DNA of 64,000 nucleotides from Pseudovibrio sp. Tun.PSC04-5.I4 (GCF_900104145.1 NZ_FNLB01000001.1:1-64000); one strand, 5' to 3'; counted from the first letter of the stretch, positions 45,636 through 55,635 are shown. Numbers and translations: made by a program. Notes: generated by a model from the letters alone, not told the origin.

Positions 45636-46634
45636 ATGCAGGATGAAACCATTCTCGAAATCAAAGACCTCAATGTCTGCTTTGATATGCGTGAGGGGAC
45701 TGTTAACGCCGTGAATGGTGTCAGTTTCTCCGTCAAACCAGGGGAGGTTCTTGGCATCGTCGGAGAGAGCGGCAGCGGAAAATCTCTCAGTGCGCGGTCC
45801 ATAATGAACCTGTTGCCGCGGAATGCGAAGGTGACAAGTGGATCAGTCAAATTCCGTGGGAGTGATGGAGAGGTTGTTGATATTCTCGCTGAAAAGCGGG
45901 AAAGCCGCAAAATGCGTGAGTTACGCGGTGGCCAGATCGGCATGATTTTTCAAGAGCCGATGACAGCGTTGAGCCCAGTGCATTCCATTGGCAAGCAGAT
46001 CATGACGACGCTAAGCCTGCACACAGACCTTTCAAAAAAAGCACAAGTGGAGCGGGCGCAGGATCTTTTGGCAATGGTGCAGATGCCCAAGCCAGCGGAA
46101 ATGATGAGGAAGTATCCGCATCAGTTATCTGGTGGGATGCGCCAGCGTGCCATGATTGCGATGGCACTTTCCTGTAATCCGAGCCTGTTGTTGGCGGATG
46201 AGCCGACCACTGCGCTGGATGTGACCACTGAAGCGCAGATTCTGGATCTCATCATGTCTTTGCAAGATGAGCTGAATATGGCCGTGATTTTCATCACCCA
46301 TAACTTTGGCGTGGTTGCAGAAATCGCGGATCGTGTTTCGGTTATGTATCTGGGAAATGCAGTTGAGACGGCATCTGTCGATGACATTTTTTATAATCCT
46401 AAACATCCATATACCCGGGCATTGCTGCAATCTATTCCTCGATTAGATGGCCAGAAGCATCGGCGTTTGCAGACTATTGAGGGCATGGTTCCTGATCCTT
46501 TCAATCTGCCCAATGGATGTGTTTTCCATACACGCTGTGCGGAAAAACTAACTGGCAAATGCACCAGTGAAATTCCAGCTTTAACGCAATTCGAAAATGA
46601 TCAGATGGCACGTTGTCATCTCCATCAGGCTTAA
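45636..46634 (+). CDS. ABC transporter ATPase, DppD/OppD type
   Basis: 332 residues with Walker A (GESGSGKS), signature LSGGMRQRAMIAMAL, Walker B (LLLADEPTTALD) and the switch His (ITHNFG). A C-terminal OppD-type region has HTRCAEKLTGKC, a probable Fe-S or zinc Cys region of this family. It powers import with the next ATPase. Confidence 0.92.
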   Translation: MQDETILEIKDLNVCFDMREGTVNAVNGVSFSVKPGEVLGIVGESGSGKSLSARSIMNLLPRNAKVTSGSVKFRGSDGEVVDILAEKRESRKMRELRGGQIGMIFQEPMTALSPVHSIGKQIMTTLSLHTDLSKKAQVERAQDLLAMVQMPKPAEMMRKYPHQLSGGMRQRAMIAMALSCNPSLLLADEPTTALDVTTEAQILDLIMSLQDELNMAVIFITHNFGVVAEIADRVSVMYLGNAVETASVDDIFYNPKHPYTRALLQSIPRLDGQKHRRLQTIEGMVPDPFNLPNGCVFHTRCAEKLTGKCTSEIPALTQFENDQMARCHLHQA

Positions 46635-46647
46635 GAGCGGCACTCCT

Positions 46648-47688
46648 ATGACGAATATTAATATACCTGACGATGCACTGATCAGCGTTGAGAATCTTCA
46701 GATGCACTTTCCGCTCAAGAAGGGATTTCTGGGTCGGAACAATGGAACCGTTAAAGCTGTCGATGATGTTTCCTTTTACATCCGTAAGGGAGAAACGTTC
46801 GGGATCGTAGGTGAAAGTGGCTCTGGCAAATCTACCACTGCTCGAGCACTTTTACGGGCCTATGAGCCAACAGGTGGCACGATCCGGTTTAAAGACCCTG
46901 ATGGTGTTTGGCATGATCTCACCAATAAATCTGAATCAGAAATGCGCGTGCTACGGCGTTATATGCAGATGATCTTTCAGGATCCATATGCTTCATTGAA
47001 CCCACGCATGACACTGTTTCAACTGGTGAGCGAACCACTTGTCAACATTGGCGTCACCAATCGAAGTGAGTTGGAGGATCGGGTTGGATACCTTCTGGCT
47101 AAGGTTGGTTTGCGTCCGGAGAATATGGTGCGATATCCGCATGCATTCAGTGGCGGACAACGTCAGCGCATTGGTATTGCACGTGCATTAGCACTCAATC
47201 CAACCTTTATTGCTGCTGATGAAGCTGTATCGGCGCTTGATGTGTCCATCGCGGCTCAAACCATCAATCTCCTACAGGACCTGCAGGAGCAGATGGGGCT
47301 GACTTACCTCTTCATCACCCATGATTTGAGTATGGTTGAGCACATCAGCGATCGCATAGGTGTGATGTATGCAGGGCGTTTGGTCGAGGTCGCGGATACC
47401 GCCAGTTTCTTTGATCGTCCTTTACATCCTTACTCTGAGGCTCTTTTGTCGGCTATCCCGATCCCTGATCCGAAGCGAGCACGCGCCAAAAAACGTGGGC
47501 TGGTGAAAGGGGAAGTCGCGGATCCTGCCAATCTGCCGATTGGTTGTGCGTATGCGAGCCGCTGCCTGCATGCCACCGAGCACTGCCAGATGTCCAATCC
47601 AGAACTCACTGAAACAGCAGAGGGGCGGTTTGTACGCTGCCACCATTCTGCCGACCTAACGTTACAAGGGGCAAACTATGAACAATAA
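46648..47688 (+). CDS. ABC transporter ATPase, DppF/OppF type
   Basis: 346 residues with Walker A (GESGSGKSTTAR), signature FSGGQRQRIGIARAL, Walker B (FIAADEAVSALD) and switch His (ITHDLS). The OppF-type C-terminus carries GCAYASRCLHATEHC. ATG 46648 is chosen over the frame start at 46597, which lies within the preceding gene. It overlaps the HAD-fusion gene by 11 bp. Confidence 0.92.
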   Translation: MTNINIPDDALISVENLQMHFPLKKGFLGRNNGTVKAVDDVSFYIRKGETFGIVGESGSGKSTTARALLRAYEPTGGTIRFKDPDGVWHDLTNKSESEMRVLRRYMQMIFQDPYASLNPRMTLFQLVSEPLVNIGVTNRSELEDRVGYLLAKVGLRPENMVRYPHAFSGGQRQRIGIARALALNPTFIAADEAVSALDVSIAAQTINLLQDLQEQMGLTYLFITHDLSMVEHISDRIGVMYAGRLVEVADTASFFDRPLHPYSEALLSAIPIPDPKRARAKKRGLVKGEVADPANLPIGCAYASRCLHATEHCQMSNPELTETAEGRFVRCHHSADLTLQGANYEQ

Positions 47689-48913
47689 TAATGGAAGCCT
47701 CAGCGCCTTGAGACAGGGCCTTCAAGAAACTGAAGATCTTGTGCTTGCGCGAAAATTTGCGCCTGTTCTTCGGCTGGACCGATCCGAACCTTGGCGACCG
47801 ACTGCTATTGGATACACTGTGTCTGATAGAGTTAGTAAGTCCGCAAGTAGCAAGTTTGAGATTACGCCCCGCGTTGGCCGTGTAATCGAATATGCGATCT
47901 TTTGGGATTACGACATTCAGCACTTGTATGACCTTGAGCATGTCTGGGTTCATCTGGATATGCAGGATCAGGTTGTTGCTGTTGAAGCATCACAACATGG
48001 CAAGCGGATTGAGATGCTGGTGAATGGTGATCTGCCTCTTGAAAACGGGCGTGTCACCCTGTGGGCGGAACCCGGCAAACATGCTCACTTCGCTTCGCGC
48101 GATGCAATGAAAGAACGTGAGGCGCACACCCGTTATGAATGCTCGTTGGGGGCGGGGCTTTATGGTGTTCATATGGGGAATCCATTCTCTCATGAGTTTG
48201 GTGAAATTACGCCATACGAACACCGCCTCGCTCGCTTGCAAGCGCAGCGGTTGTCTCTGGAACCTTCCTTCGGCGAGACCATTCGTTGGGATTGTGCTGA
48301 GGGGGATTTGGCTTCTTGGCCTACGGTGCAAACCTGGATCCCGCAGCGCGTCAAATATCTTATCGCCGATTTGCGGGTGAACCTTCCTCATCTGAAAGCA
48401 ATCTTTTTGGATTGCGGTGACACGCTTATTGATGAGGGAACTGAGATTAAAAAGGAAGGCAGCGATGTTGCTCATGGGGCGGAGTAGCTTCCCTATGCGC
48501 GGGACGCGTTAAACATGCTGTTTGATCGCGGATATCGCCTTGCATTGGTTGCAGATGGGCCAAGGGCGACGTTCGAGAATATCCTCCAGCAGCATGAGCT
48601 CTGGGACCATTTTGAAACACACACCATTTCAGGCGATGTAGGTGTGTTAAAGCCCGACTACAAAATGTTTGAGACAGCTATGTCTTCCCTAGGCCTAGTC
48701 TCAGCAGACGCACCAAATATCGTCATGGTTGGCAACAATCTCGAACGCGATATCAAAGGCGCAAATGGGGCTGGTCACAAAAGCATCTTCCATAAATGGA
48801 CGGAGCGCCGCAACGTGGTGCCGGTTGATGCGAGCGAAGAACCAACCCGGACTATTCGATCACTTCATGAGCTTGTTTCCAGCATCGAGCAGATTGAACT
48901 GTCGCTCTCCTGA
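47678..48913 (+). pseudogene. HAD hydrolase fused to an N-terminal Vps62-like domain, amber stop inside
   Basis: One frame of 412 codons is broken only by TAG at 48485-48487. Before it lie residues 1-240, with FAPVLRLDRSEPWRP, DLEHVWVHLD, VAVEASQHGK and AEPGKHAHF, resembling Vps62-type domains, and then the HAD motif I AIFLDCGDTLIDEG. After the TAG the HAD core goes on (LPYARDALNMLFDRGYRLALVADG, VLKPDYKMF, IVMVGNNLERD). A CAG to TAG change is the simplest cause. If the stop is real, the phosphatase is lost. Substrate unknown; it sits between the importer and the glycan enzymes. Confidence 0.7.
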
Positions 48914-48951
48914 AGACCTTAGAAAACACCCCATTTACAAGGAGTGGTTTT

Positions 48952-51465
48952 GTGCCAAAGACACAATTCCCATGGCAGATCAAAAAGGGCGAGCCGCTGA
49001 GCTACTGGGAGGTTTCTGGTCTTTCAGAGGCGCCTTTTGCCGGAGAAGCAGGTACGCTGCCTGACAAAGTAAATTACACCTACATCAACGGGTTTACAGA
49101 TGTTGGTGATCTTCCATGTCGTATAGCGTTCTGGAATGAGATGAAGGGAAGAGAACTTGCTTTTCCTGAGAGTGCGCAGTTTTGTGAAACACGTATCCAG
49201 CCCTCTCTGTCCACCCTAGATTTTAGCGGTTTCTGGCATTGTCCAACACATTTACAACGGGTGTTGCGATGTACAGTCCATGCGCCTGTTGCCGGATTAT
49301 ATGCTTTCCGCGTTCGGACTGCCGGTGGCGTGCGCGTTTGGAGGAATGGTGAATTTGGGTTTGCATTTGAACCTCTAACTCGAAATGCGCCTAAAGAAGC
49401 CGTCAAACTGTTGGAGCTGGTTTGCGGCGCGAATGAACTTGTTGTGCATCTGGAAGATATCGCCGAGCGGGACACCGTTTATTCCCTCGAACTTATCTAT
49501 GAGGGGATTGAAGGCTGTGAGGCAGACCTTCAAATTGGGTTGAGTAAAGCTTATGATGCAGCGGCTCTTAAAGCTGCAGAAGCTTTCGTTTCCAGTGTTC
49601 AGACGGATAAGCTCTATTATAGCGAAGGAAATATTGAGCTTCAGTTTGAAGGGGCATTGCCAGCAGAAGCGGACCTAGAGGTGCAGACGCTTCCGCTTCT
49701 CAAACCCTCTCTGGAAGGAAGCCATAATTCTTACACTTTGGCCAAGGGCGATAATAAGCTTGTTGGACCAAGTGTTGAGGATCTGGCACCTGCGACCAAT
49801 CTGTTGCGCGTAACATTGCAGCATCAAGGACTTAGGGTGACACGAGAACTTGGTGTTGTGTGCCTTAAAGATCTGCAAAAAGGACATGGTTTAACACTGG
49901 AAGATCGCCGGCTTGAATTGCTTAACTCAAGCGCAGAATTCGGGGAAAGCCACCTTTCTCATGCTTTGGCGAAGCTTCATTGTGGTGTGCAGTTGGAAAG
50001 TGCTGAACGTATTCTCATAGATGCTCTCAGAATAATTTCCCGCCGCGAAGATTGTGCTGACTTTGCTTTCCTGCCGCTGTTGTGGATCTGGAAAGAGCAT
50101 GCATGGACCAAGCTGCCTGATTTGGTTTGGCGCCGCGTTCAATCAACGGTGTTGGGCTTTCGGTATTGGTTTGATGAACCGGGAAATGACGCCATGTGGT
50201 TCTGGAGTGAGAACCACACATTGTGTTTCCATGCGTCTCAATATCTGGCCGGGGCTATGTTTCCTGACGAGCTCTTCATTTGCTCCGGTCGCAAGGGGCA
50301 GGCGCAAAAGCGACTTGGTTATGAACGATTGCTGAAATGGTTTGATACGGTTGAGAAGGATGGATTGGCCGAGTGGAACTCCATTCCCTATTACCCAATT
50401 GATCTTATTGGCCTTACCAGTTTGTATCACCTTGCTCCTGATGCCGATATTCGGACCCGCTCAAAATCCCTTTTGGATTCAATCTTCCAAATGATGGCGT
50501 TACATACCCAGCCCGGTATGCCAGCTGGGAGCATGGGACGGTGTTATGACAAAGACATTTTCGCCGGTCCCTCAAGTGAACTCGCCACACTTTGCCACTT
50601 TGCGTGGGGGGATGGTTGGGTTTCCTCAGGTAATTTTGCTTCAACTCTGATTGCACTGAGTGATTATGCCCCGCCCGAAGAGACGAATGCATATGCAAAG
50701 GTTTCTGAAGGTCTGGCAATAGAGGCGGGCTACACGCAGGGACATGAGCATGCCGGCAAGCTGAAGCTTTTCAAAACTGCAGACGCACAGCTCTCTACGG
50801 TTGTGGATCACAAAACAGGATCTCACGGACATCAGCAACATGTGCAGGATGTGATGCTCTCGGGCAATCCGTATGCGCGTTTCTGGATCAATCACCCTGG
50901 TGAAACGCAAGTATGGGGAAATGGACGCCCATCCTATTGGTCAGGCAATGGAACTTTGCCGCGGGCTGAGCAGGTAGGCGCAACTGGTTTGCTCATTTTT
51001 AATTGCGATCTGCCGGAATCCGATTTCACGCACCTTTATGCACCTCTGCACGTATGTGATGAGCACGAATTGACCTCCCGATGGCTGTTTGCCCGCGTTG
51101 GACAAGGGTTTGTCGCATTTTATGCAGCTAATGGGCTGACATCTTTAAACAGCGGATGCTTTGCGGGTGTTGAATTTCGCAGCAAGGGTCGTCGCAACAT
51201 GTGGCTCACGGTTGTTGGCACACAGCAGAGCGAGCGCTTTGACTGCTTCAAGAAGCGATTACTTTCCAGCTTTATTGACTGGGATGCAGAGCAGCTTTCT
51301 GTATCTGCCACGGTCAATGCGCAGAAGGACGTGTTCTTAAACTGGTCCGGGGAGTTTGTTGTTAGAGGGGAGACCTGCTCATTTGAGGATCTCAATCCAA
51401 CTCCGCGTGTAAGCTTCCACAAAATTGGACTTGCTACAGAAATTCAGGGTGCCGAAAATGTTTGA
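48952..51465 (+). CDS. large cytoplasmic protein of unknown function, probable alpha/alpha-toroid polysaccharide enzyme
   Basis: 837 residues from GTG 48952, with AAGGAG 9 bp upstream and no signal peptide. The first 330 residues are beta-rich (LYAFRVRTAGGVRVWRNGEF, like a carbohydrate-binding jelly roll). The middle 340-660 is helical, with WFWSENHTLCFHASQYLAG and YYPIDLIGLTSLYHLAP, reminiscent of (alpha/alpha)-toroid lyases or hydrolases. The last part is again beta-rich. I cannot assign a CAZy family. Placement between the importer and GH105/GH28 strongly suggests action on rhamnogalacturonan or pectin fragments inside the cell. Confidence 0.75.
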   Translation: MPKTQFPWQIKKGEPLSYWEVSGLSEAPFAGEAGTLPDKVNYTYINGFTDVGDLPCRIAFWNEMKGRELAFPESAQFCETRIQPSLSTLDFSGFWHCPTHLQRVLRCTVHAPVAGLYAFRVRTAGGVRVWRNGEFGFAFEPLTRNAPKEAVKLLELVCGANELVVHLEDIAERDTVYSLELIYEGIEGCEADLQIGLSKAYDAAALKAAEAFVSSVQTDKLYYSEGNIELQFEGALPAEADLEVQTLPLLKPSLEGSHNSYTLAKGDNKLVGPSVEDLAPATNLLRVTLQHQGLRVTRELGVVCLKDLQKGHGLTLEDRRLELLNSSAEFGESHLSHALAKLHCGVQLESAERILIDALRIISRREDCADFAFLPLLWIWKEHAWTKLPDLVWRRVQSTVLGFRYWFDEPGNDAMWFWSENHTLCFHASQYLAGAMFPDELFICSGRKGQAQKRLGYERLLKWFDTVEKDGLAEWNSIPYYPIDLIGLTSLYHLAPDADIRTRSKSLLDSIFQMMALHTQPGMPAGSMGRCYDKDIFAGPSSELATLCHFAWGDGWVSSGNFASTLIALSDYAPPEETNAYAKVSEGLAIEAGYTQGHEHAGKLKLFKTADAQLSTVVDHKTGSHGHQQHVQDVMLSGNPYARFWINHPGETQVWGNGRPSYWSGNGTLPRAEQVGATGLLIFNCDLPESDFTHLYAPLHVCDEHELTSRWLFARVGQGFVAFYAANGLTSLNSGCFAGVEFRSKGRRNMWLTVVGTQQSERFDCFKKRLLSSFIDWDAEQLSVSATVNAQKDVFLNWSGEFVVRGETCSFEDLNPTPRVSFHKIGLATEIQGAENV

Positions 51466-52549
51466 TAGAACCAAACTTGAAAAGGCTCTTGCTGGGACGG
51501 CGGACGGATTTCGGAGTTTAAAAGGCATCAATGATGCTCCGTCCCAACTCCATGAAGACGGTTCTATTCATTTCGATGAATGGGATTGGGAAGTCGGAGT
51601 GGGGCTCTACGGCTTCTATAAGCATGCTTGCATAGTTGGCGATGAACGCATGAAACGCAATTTGACCAGTTGGTATGCCGCACAGATCGCCCGCGGGTTG
51701 CCTCCGCGCCAGATTAACTCCACGGCCCCCATGTTGTGTATGGCGCTTCTTGCTCGTGAAACGAACAACGAGGCATGGAAGCAAATTGTTTTTGAGTGGG
51801 CAGAGTGGCTGGTCAACGACATGCCGAAGACTGTCGATGGTGGTTTCCAACATCTGGTAAAAGAACGGGAAAATGAAGGGCAGCTCTGGGATGACACGCT
51901 CTTTATGGCTGCACTGTTCATAGGGGTTGCCGGAGACTGGCTAGATAAGCCGGAGTGGGTTGAAGAAGCTTACTACCAATTTCTCGTTCATGGCCGCTAT
52001 CTGTCTGATCCCGTGACCGGACTTTGGTACCATGGCTGGACCTTCCTTGGCCATCATAACTACGCTGAGGCATTCTGGGCGCGGGGCACTGCGTGGATCA
52101 CGATTGCGGTTCCCGAACTGTTTGAGTTGGTTGGGGAGCGGTACGGCCCGGCAACTCGACAGATCAAAGCATTGTATCGGCGTCAGGTAGAGGCTTTGCT
52201 GCCGCTTCAATTGGCCAATGGTATGTGGCCAACGTTGCTGGACCAGCCAGACTCTCCTCCTGAGACGTCTGCAACTGCTGGGTTTGCTTATGGTCTGTTA
52301 CGCGGCGTACGAACCGGGTTGCTTGCCAGCACTTATCGAAGACCTGCAATGCTGGCTGCTAAGGCTGTGCTGACTCGAATTGATGCTGCAGGGATTGTTC
52401 AGGAAGTGTCGGACGGAACCGCTATGGGACATGACTTCGAGTTTTACCGCAACATTCCCAATACACCCACTCCATACGGGCAGGCGCTGGCAAGCCTTCT
52501 CCTAATTGAACTGCTTGCAGCTGAGGAATTTTTGCAAGATGTCGCTTAA
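51458..52549 (+). CDS. GH105 unsaturated rhamnogalacturonyl (or galacturonyl) hydrolase
   Basis: 363 residues with the YteR/RhiN-type (alpha/alpha)6 barrel. Key parts are GQLWDDTLFMAALF, where the Asp is the expected catalytic acid, and LWYHGWTFLGHHNYAEAFWARGTAW, given here only as the region at residues 185-210. There is no signal peptide. It removes the unsaturated uronic acid left by pectate or rhamnogalacturonan lyases, giving the 5-keto-4-deoxyuronate used by KduI. ATG 51458 overlaps the previous gene by 8 bp, and its end overlaps the GH28 gene by 11 bp. Confidence 0.88.
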   Translation: MFDRTKLEKALAGTADGFRSLKGINDAPSQLHEDGSIHFDEWDWEVGVGLYGFYKHACIVGDERMKRNLTSWYAAQIARGLPPRQINSTAPMLCMALLARETNNEAWKQIVFEWAEWLVNDMPKTVDGGFQHLVKERENEGQLWDDTLFMAALFIGVAGDWLDKPEWVEEAYYQFLVHGRYLSDPVTGLWYHGWTFLGHHNYAEAFWARGTAWITIAVPELFELVGERYGPATRQIKALYRRQVEALLPLQLANGMWPTLLDQPDSPPETSATAGFAYGLLRGVRTGLLASTYRRPAMLAAKAVLTRIDAAGIVQEVSDGTAMGHDFEFYRNIPNTPTPYGQALASLLLIELLAAEEFLQDVA

Positions 52550-53930
52550 TATTCACCATGTCACTGTTTCGAACGGTGCAAAGGACATAACACGTAACGT
52601 CCAGCAAGCGATTGACGAAGTTCATGCTGCTGGCGGCGGTCAGGTTGTGTTGCCAAGAGGGCAATGGGTTTCTAAAGCTCTGAAGCTCAAATCCTATGTC
52701 GATTTACACTTACCCAACGGATGTGAACTGTCTTGTTCCACCAATTATGATGAATTGGTGGAAGGGCAAGTATCCGTCATTGCGGAAGATTCTGATCGTG
52801 CCTTCATCACCGCACGAGATCAGCAGGGTATTTCGATTTCAGGCAGCGGTGCAATCCTTGGGCATAGCTCTAAGTGGTGCAGCCGGGAGGGGCTTTTTGA
52901 GGGCACTTTGTGGCCGAAGATGCTGCGCCCGCGTATTGTTGTTTTCGAAAACTGCAAGGATGTCAGCCTGACGGGTATTTCCATTCTGGAAGCGCCCATG
53001 TGGACTATTCATCTGATTGCGTGTCATCAGGTGAAAGCGGAAGGTCTGCGGATCCTGAATGATATGCGTATGCCAAATACGGATGGCATCAACTTTGACA
53101 GTTGCACAGACGCATCTGTTCTTAACTGCATAATTCGCGCTGCAGATGATGCTATTTGTGTGAAGACTTGCCGGAAGGAAGACGAGCGTCTGAATGGCCC
53201 TGCTGAACGGATCATCGTCAGCAATAGCAACCTGTCTTCGCGTTCTTGTGCGTTGAAAATTGGAACCGAGACCTATCAGGATGTTCGGGATGTGTTGTTC
53301 ACCACTTGCACCATCACTGAATCGAACAGGGCGTTCGGCATTTTCTCCCGTGATGGCGGCAATATAGAACGTATCCGCTTCTCCAATTGCACTGTTCAGT
53401 GTGAGCAGACCCCTGATGGCTTTTGGGGTAGTGGCGAAGCGATCACAATCAACACACTGCCGCGGATTGCTGGAGACGTGCCGGGATACGTTCGCGATGT
53501 TTCTGTCGATGGCATTACTGGACGGGCTCAAGGCGCGATCAATATTGTGGGGCACGAAACCCAACAGATTGAAAATGTCTCATTGAGCAACATTCAGCTA
53601 TCACTGGAGCAAGGCAAACATTCCGGGGCCTATTATTTGGATCTGCGACCCAGCCCTCATGACGTGAACGTTCTTGATAATCCTGATGAGGGACGACGCA
53701 ACGCTTGGGTCAAGAACGAAGCTGGAGAAATCCTTGGCCTTGAGCACTACCCAAACGGGTTGCCAGCGGTGTGGCTTGATCACGCGCAGAATATTCGCTG
53801 TACAGATGTAGTCGTACATCGACCTGATCCGCTTCCTCGTGGTTGGTCGGATGAGCCTGTGGAACTTGGCCGCGTTTCCAATATTTCCTTTGGCAAGCCT
53901 GAGACCATCAATAACAGTATTCAGGTGTGA
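52539..53930 (+). CDS. GH28-family polygalacturonase-like glycosidase
   Basis: 463 residues in a right-handed beta-helix. The acidic motifs are present, NTDGINFDSC (about residue 185) and ADDAICVKT (about 205). The usual GHG motif is not seen; SSRSCALKIGTETY stands where it is expected. No signal peptide, so it should act in the cytoplasm on imported oligomers, perhaps exo-acting or specific for unusual linkages. ATG 52539 overlaps the GH105 gene. Confidence 0.85.
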   Translation: MSLNIHHVTVSNGAKDITRNVQQAIDEVHAAGGGQVVLPRGQWVSKALKLKSYVDLHLPNGCELSCSTNYDELVEGQVSVIAEDSDRAFITARDQQGISISGSGAILGHSSKWCSREGLFEGTLWPKMLRPRIVVFENCKDVSLTGISILEAPMWTIHLIACHQVKAEGLRILNDMRMPNTDGINFDSCTDASVLNCIIRAADDAICVKTCRKEDERLNGPAERIIVSNSNLSSRSCALKIGTETYQDVRDVLFTTCTITESNRAFGIFSRDGGNIERIRFSNCTVQCEQTPDGFWGSGEAITINTLPRIAGDVPGYVRDVSVDGITGRAQGAINIVGHETQQIENVSLSNIQLSLEQGKHSGAYYLDLRPSPHDVNVLDNPDEGRRNAWVKNEAGEILGLEHYPNGLPAVWLDHAQNIRCTDVVVHRPDPLPRGWSDEPVELGRVSNISFGKPETINNSIQV

Positions 53931-53939
53931 GAGATTAAG

Positions 53940-54698
53940 ATGCAGAAACAGTTCGATTTAAGCGGAAAAACAGCTCTGGTCACTGGATGTAATACCGGTT
54001 TGGGGCAGGCAATGGCAGTTGCTTTGGCTCAAGCGGGTTGTGATGTCGTTGGCGTCAATCGTTCGGAACCAACTGAGACTACAAAACACGTAGCAGCAAC
54101 GGGCCGTACTTTCTTCGATGTACGCGCAGACCTGAGTGATAAAACCGCTATTCCCAAGGCTTTTGAAGAGGCTTTGGCGGCAACAGGGCATCTGGATATT
54201 CTGGTCAACAATGCGGGTATCATTCGGCGTGAAGATGCCGTTGAATTTTCCGAGGAAGACTGGGATGCGGTGATGAATCTCAATATCCGCTCTCTCTTCT
54301 TCCTGTCACAGCTGGTTGCTAAGCAGTTCATCAAGCAGGGGTGGGGCGGTAAAATCATCAATATTGCATCAATGTTGTCGTATCAGGGCGGTGTTCGCGT
54401 GCCGTCTTATACGGCCTCCAAAAGCGCAGTTCTGGGGCTCACCAAAGCGCTGGCCAATGAGTGGGCAAAGCACAATATCAACGTCAACGCCATTGCTCCA
54501 GGGTATATGGAAACCAATAATACGCAGGCATTGCGCGCTGATGTCGATCGAAACAAAGCCATATTGGAACGAATTCCGGCGGAGCGCTGGGGCACTCCTG
54601 AGGATATCGCCGGGCCCTGTGTTTTTCTTGCCTCTGAGGCTTCTGCTTACGTCCATGGTTTCACTCTTGCAGTAGATGGCGGGTGGCTCGCCCGCTAA
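53940..54698 (+). CDS. kduD: 2-dehydro-3-deoxy-D-gluconate 5-dehydrogenase KduD
   Basis: 252-residue short-chain dehydrogenase. The NAD-binding TGCNTGLGQAMA, NNAG, catalytic Ser in IASMLSYQGG, and Tyr/Lys in YTASKSA are present. Overall it closely follows KduD (DILVNNAGIIRREDAVEF, NAIAPGYMETNNT). It reduces 2,5-diketo-3-deoxygluconate, the KduI product, to KDG. It starts 9 bp after the GH28 gene. Confidence 0.93.
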   Translation: MQKQFDLSGKTALVTGCNTGLGQAMAVALAQAGCDVVGVNRSEPTETTKHVAATGRTFFDVRADLSDKTAIPKAFEEALAATGHLDILVNNAGIIRREDAVEFSEEDWDAVMNLNIRSLFFLSQLVAKQFIKQGWGGKIINIASMLSYQGGVRVPSYTASKSAVLGLTKALANEWAKHNINVNAIAPGYMETNNTQALRADVDRNKAILERIPAERWGTPEDIAGPCVFLASEASAYVHGFTLAVDGGWLAR

Positions 54699-54792
54699 CG
54701 GCAAACACATTACAAAACAATCAAATAACGCGCAGTTGGAAAATTGAGCGCTGGGATCAGTGCGCTTAACTCAAGAAATTTAGGAGATTATT

Positions 54793-55629
54793 ATGGAAGT
54801 AAGACAGGCAATTCATAGCGATCAAGCCAAGACATTGGATACTGAAGGCCTTCGCCGAGAATTTCTGATCGAAAGCATTTTTGCAGCTGATGAAATTACT
54901 ATGACCTACAGCCATATTGACCGGATTATTGTTGGTGGTGTCATGCCTGTTGAGCATGAAGTTGTCTTAAGCACAGACTACGGTAAGCAGCTAGGGGTTT
55001 CCACCTTTTTGGAACGTCGCGAAATTGGCTTCATTAACGTTGGCGGACCGGCAGTGATCACTGTAGATGGAGTAGCTTTTGATATTGCGCAGGAAGAAGC
55101 GCTCTACATTGGCATGGGAGCAAAAGACGTCGCCTTTAAGAGCGTAGACAAACAGAGCCCAGCAAAGCTTTACTACAACTGCGCTCCAGCTCACAAAACC
55201 TATCCAAACAAAAAGGTAACCCTTGCAGAAGCTTCTCCGGTCACTCTTGGGGATGCAGAAAACTGCAATGAGCGTACGATCAATAAATACTTCGTGCCGG
55301 ATGTTTTGCCAACCTGCCAGCTGCTGATGGGTATGACTAAACTGCACAAAGGTTCTATCTGGAACACCATGCCTGCGCATACGCATGATCGCCGTATGGA
55401 AGTGTATTTCTACTTCAACATGAAAGACGAGGCATCAGTGTTGCATTTGATGGGTGAACCTCAGGAGACCCGTCATTTGTTTGTTCATAACGAACAGGCA
55501 GTGATCTCTCCAAGCTGGTCCATTCACAGCGGCGTTGGCACGCAATCCTACACCTTCATCTGGGGGATGACCGGCGAAAATCAAGAATTCACCGATATGG
55601 ATCACATCGCCGTTCCAGATCTGAAATAA
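54793..55629 (+). CDS. kduI: 5-keto-4-deoxyuronate isomerase KduI
   Basis: 278 residues, the usual KduI length, in a cupin fold. The metal site lies in NTMPAHTHDRRMEVYFYF (two His and Glu) plus the His of SWSIHSGVG. It turns 4-deoxy-L-threo-5-hexosulose uronate into 2,5-diketo-3-deoxygluconate for KduD. It lies 94 bp after kduD, with an AGGAG site, and ends the operon. Confidence 0.95.
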   Translation: MEVRQAIHSDQAKTLDTEGLRREFLIESIFAADEITMTYSHIDRIIVGGVMPVEHEVVLSTDYGKQLGVSTFLERREIGFINVGGPAVITVDGVAFDIAQEEALYIGMGAKDVAFKSVDKQSPAKLYYNCAPAHKTYPNKKVTLAEASPVTLGDAENCNERTINKYFVPDVLPTCQLLMGMTKLHKGSIWNTMPAHTHDRRMEVYFYFNMKDEASVLHLMGEPQETRHLFVHNEQAVISPSWSIHSGVGTQSYTFIWGMTGENQEFTDMDHIAVPDLK

Positions 55630-55635
55630 CGATCC

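Noticed and set aside
52839..53564. 241-residue minus-strand ORF within the GH28 gene
   Set aside because: Shadow of the beta-helix gene; no family features.
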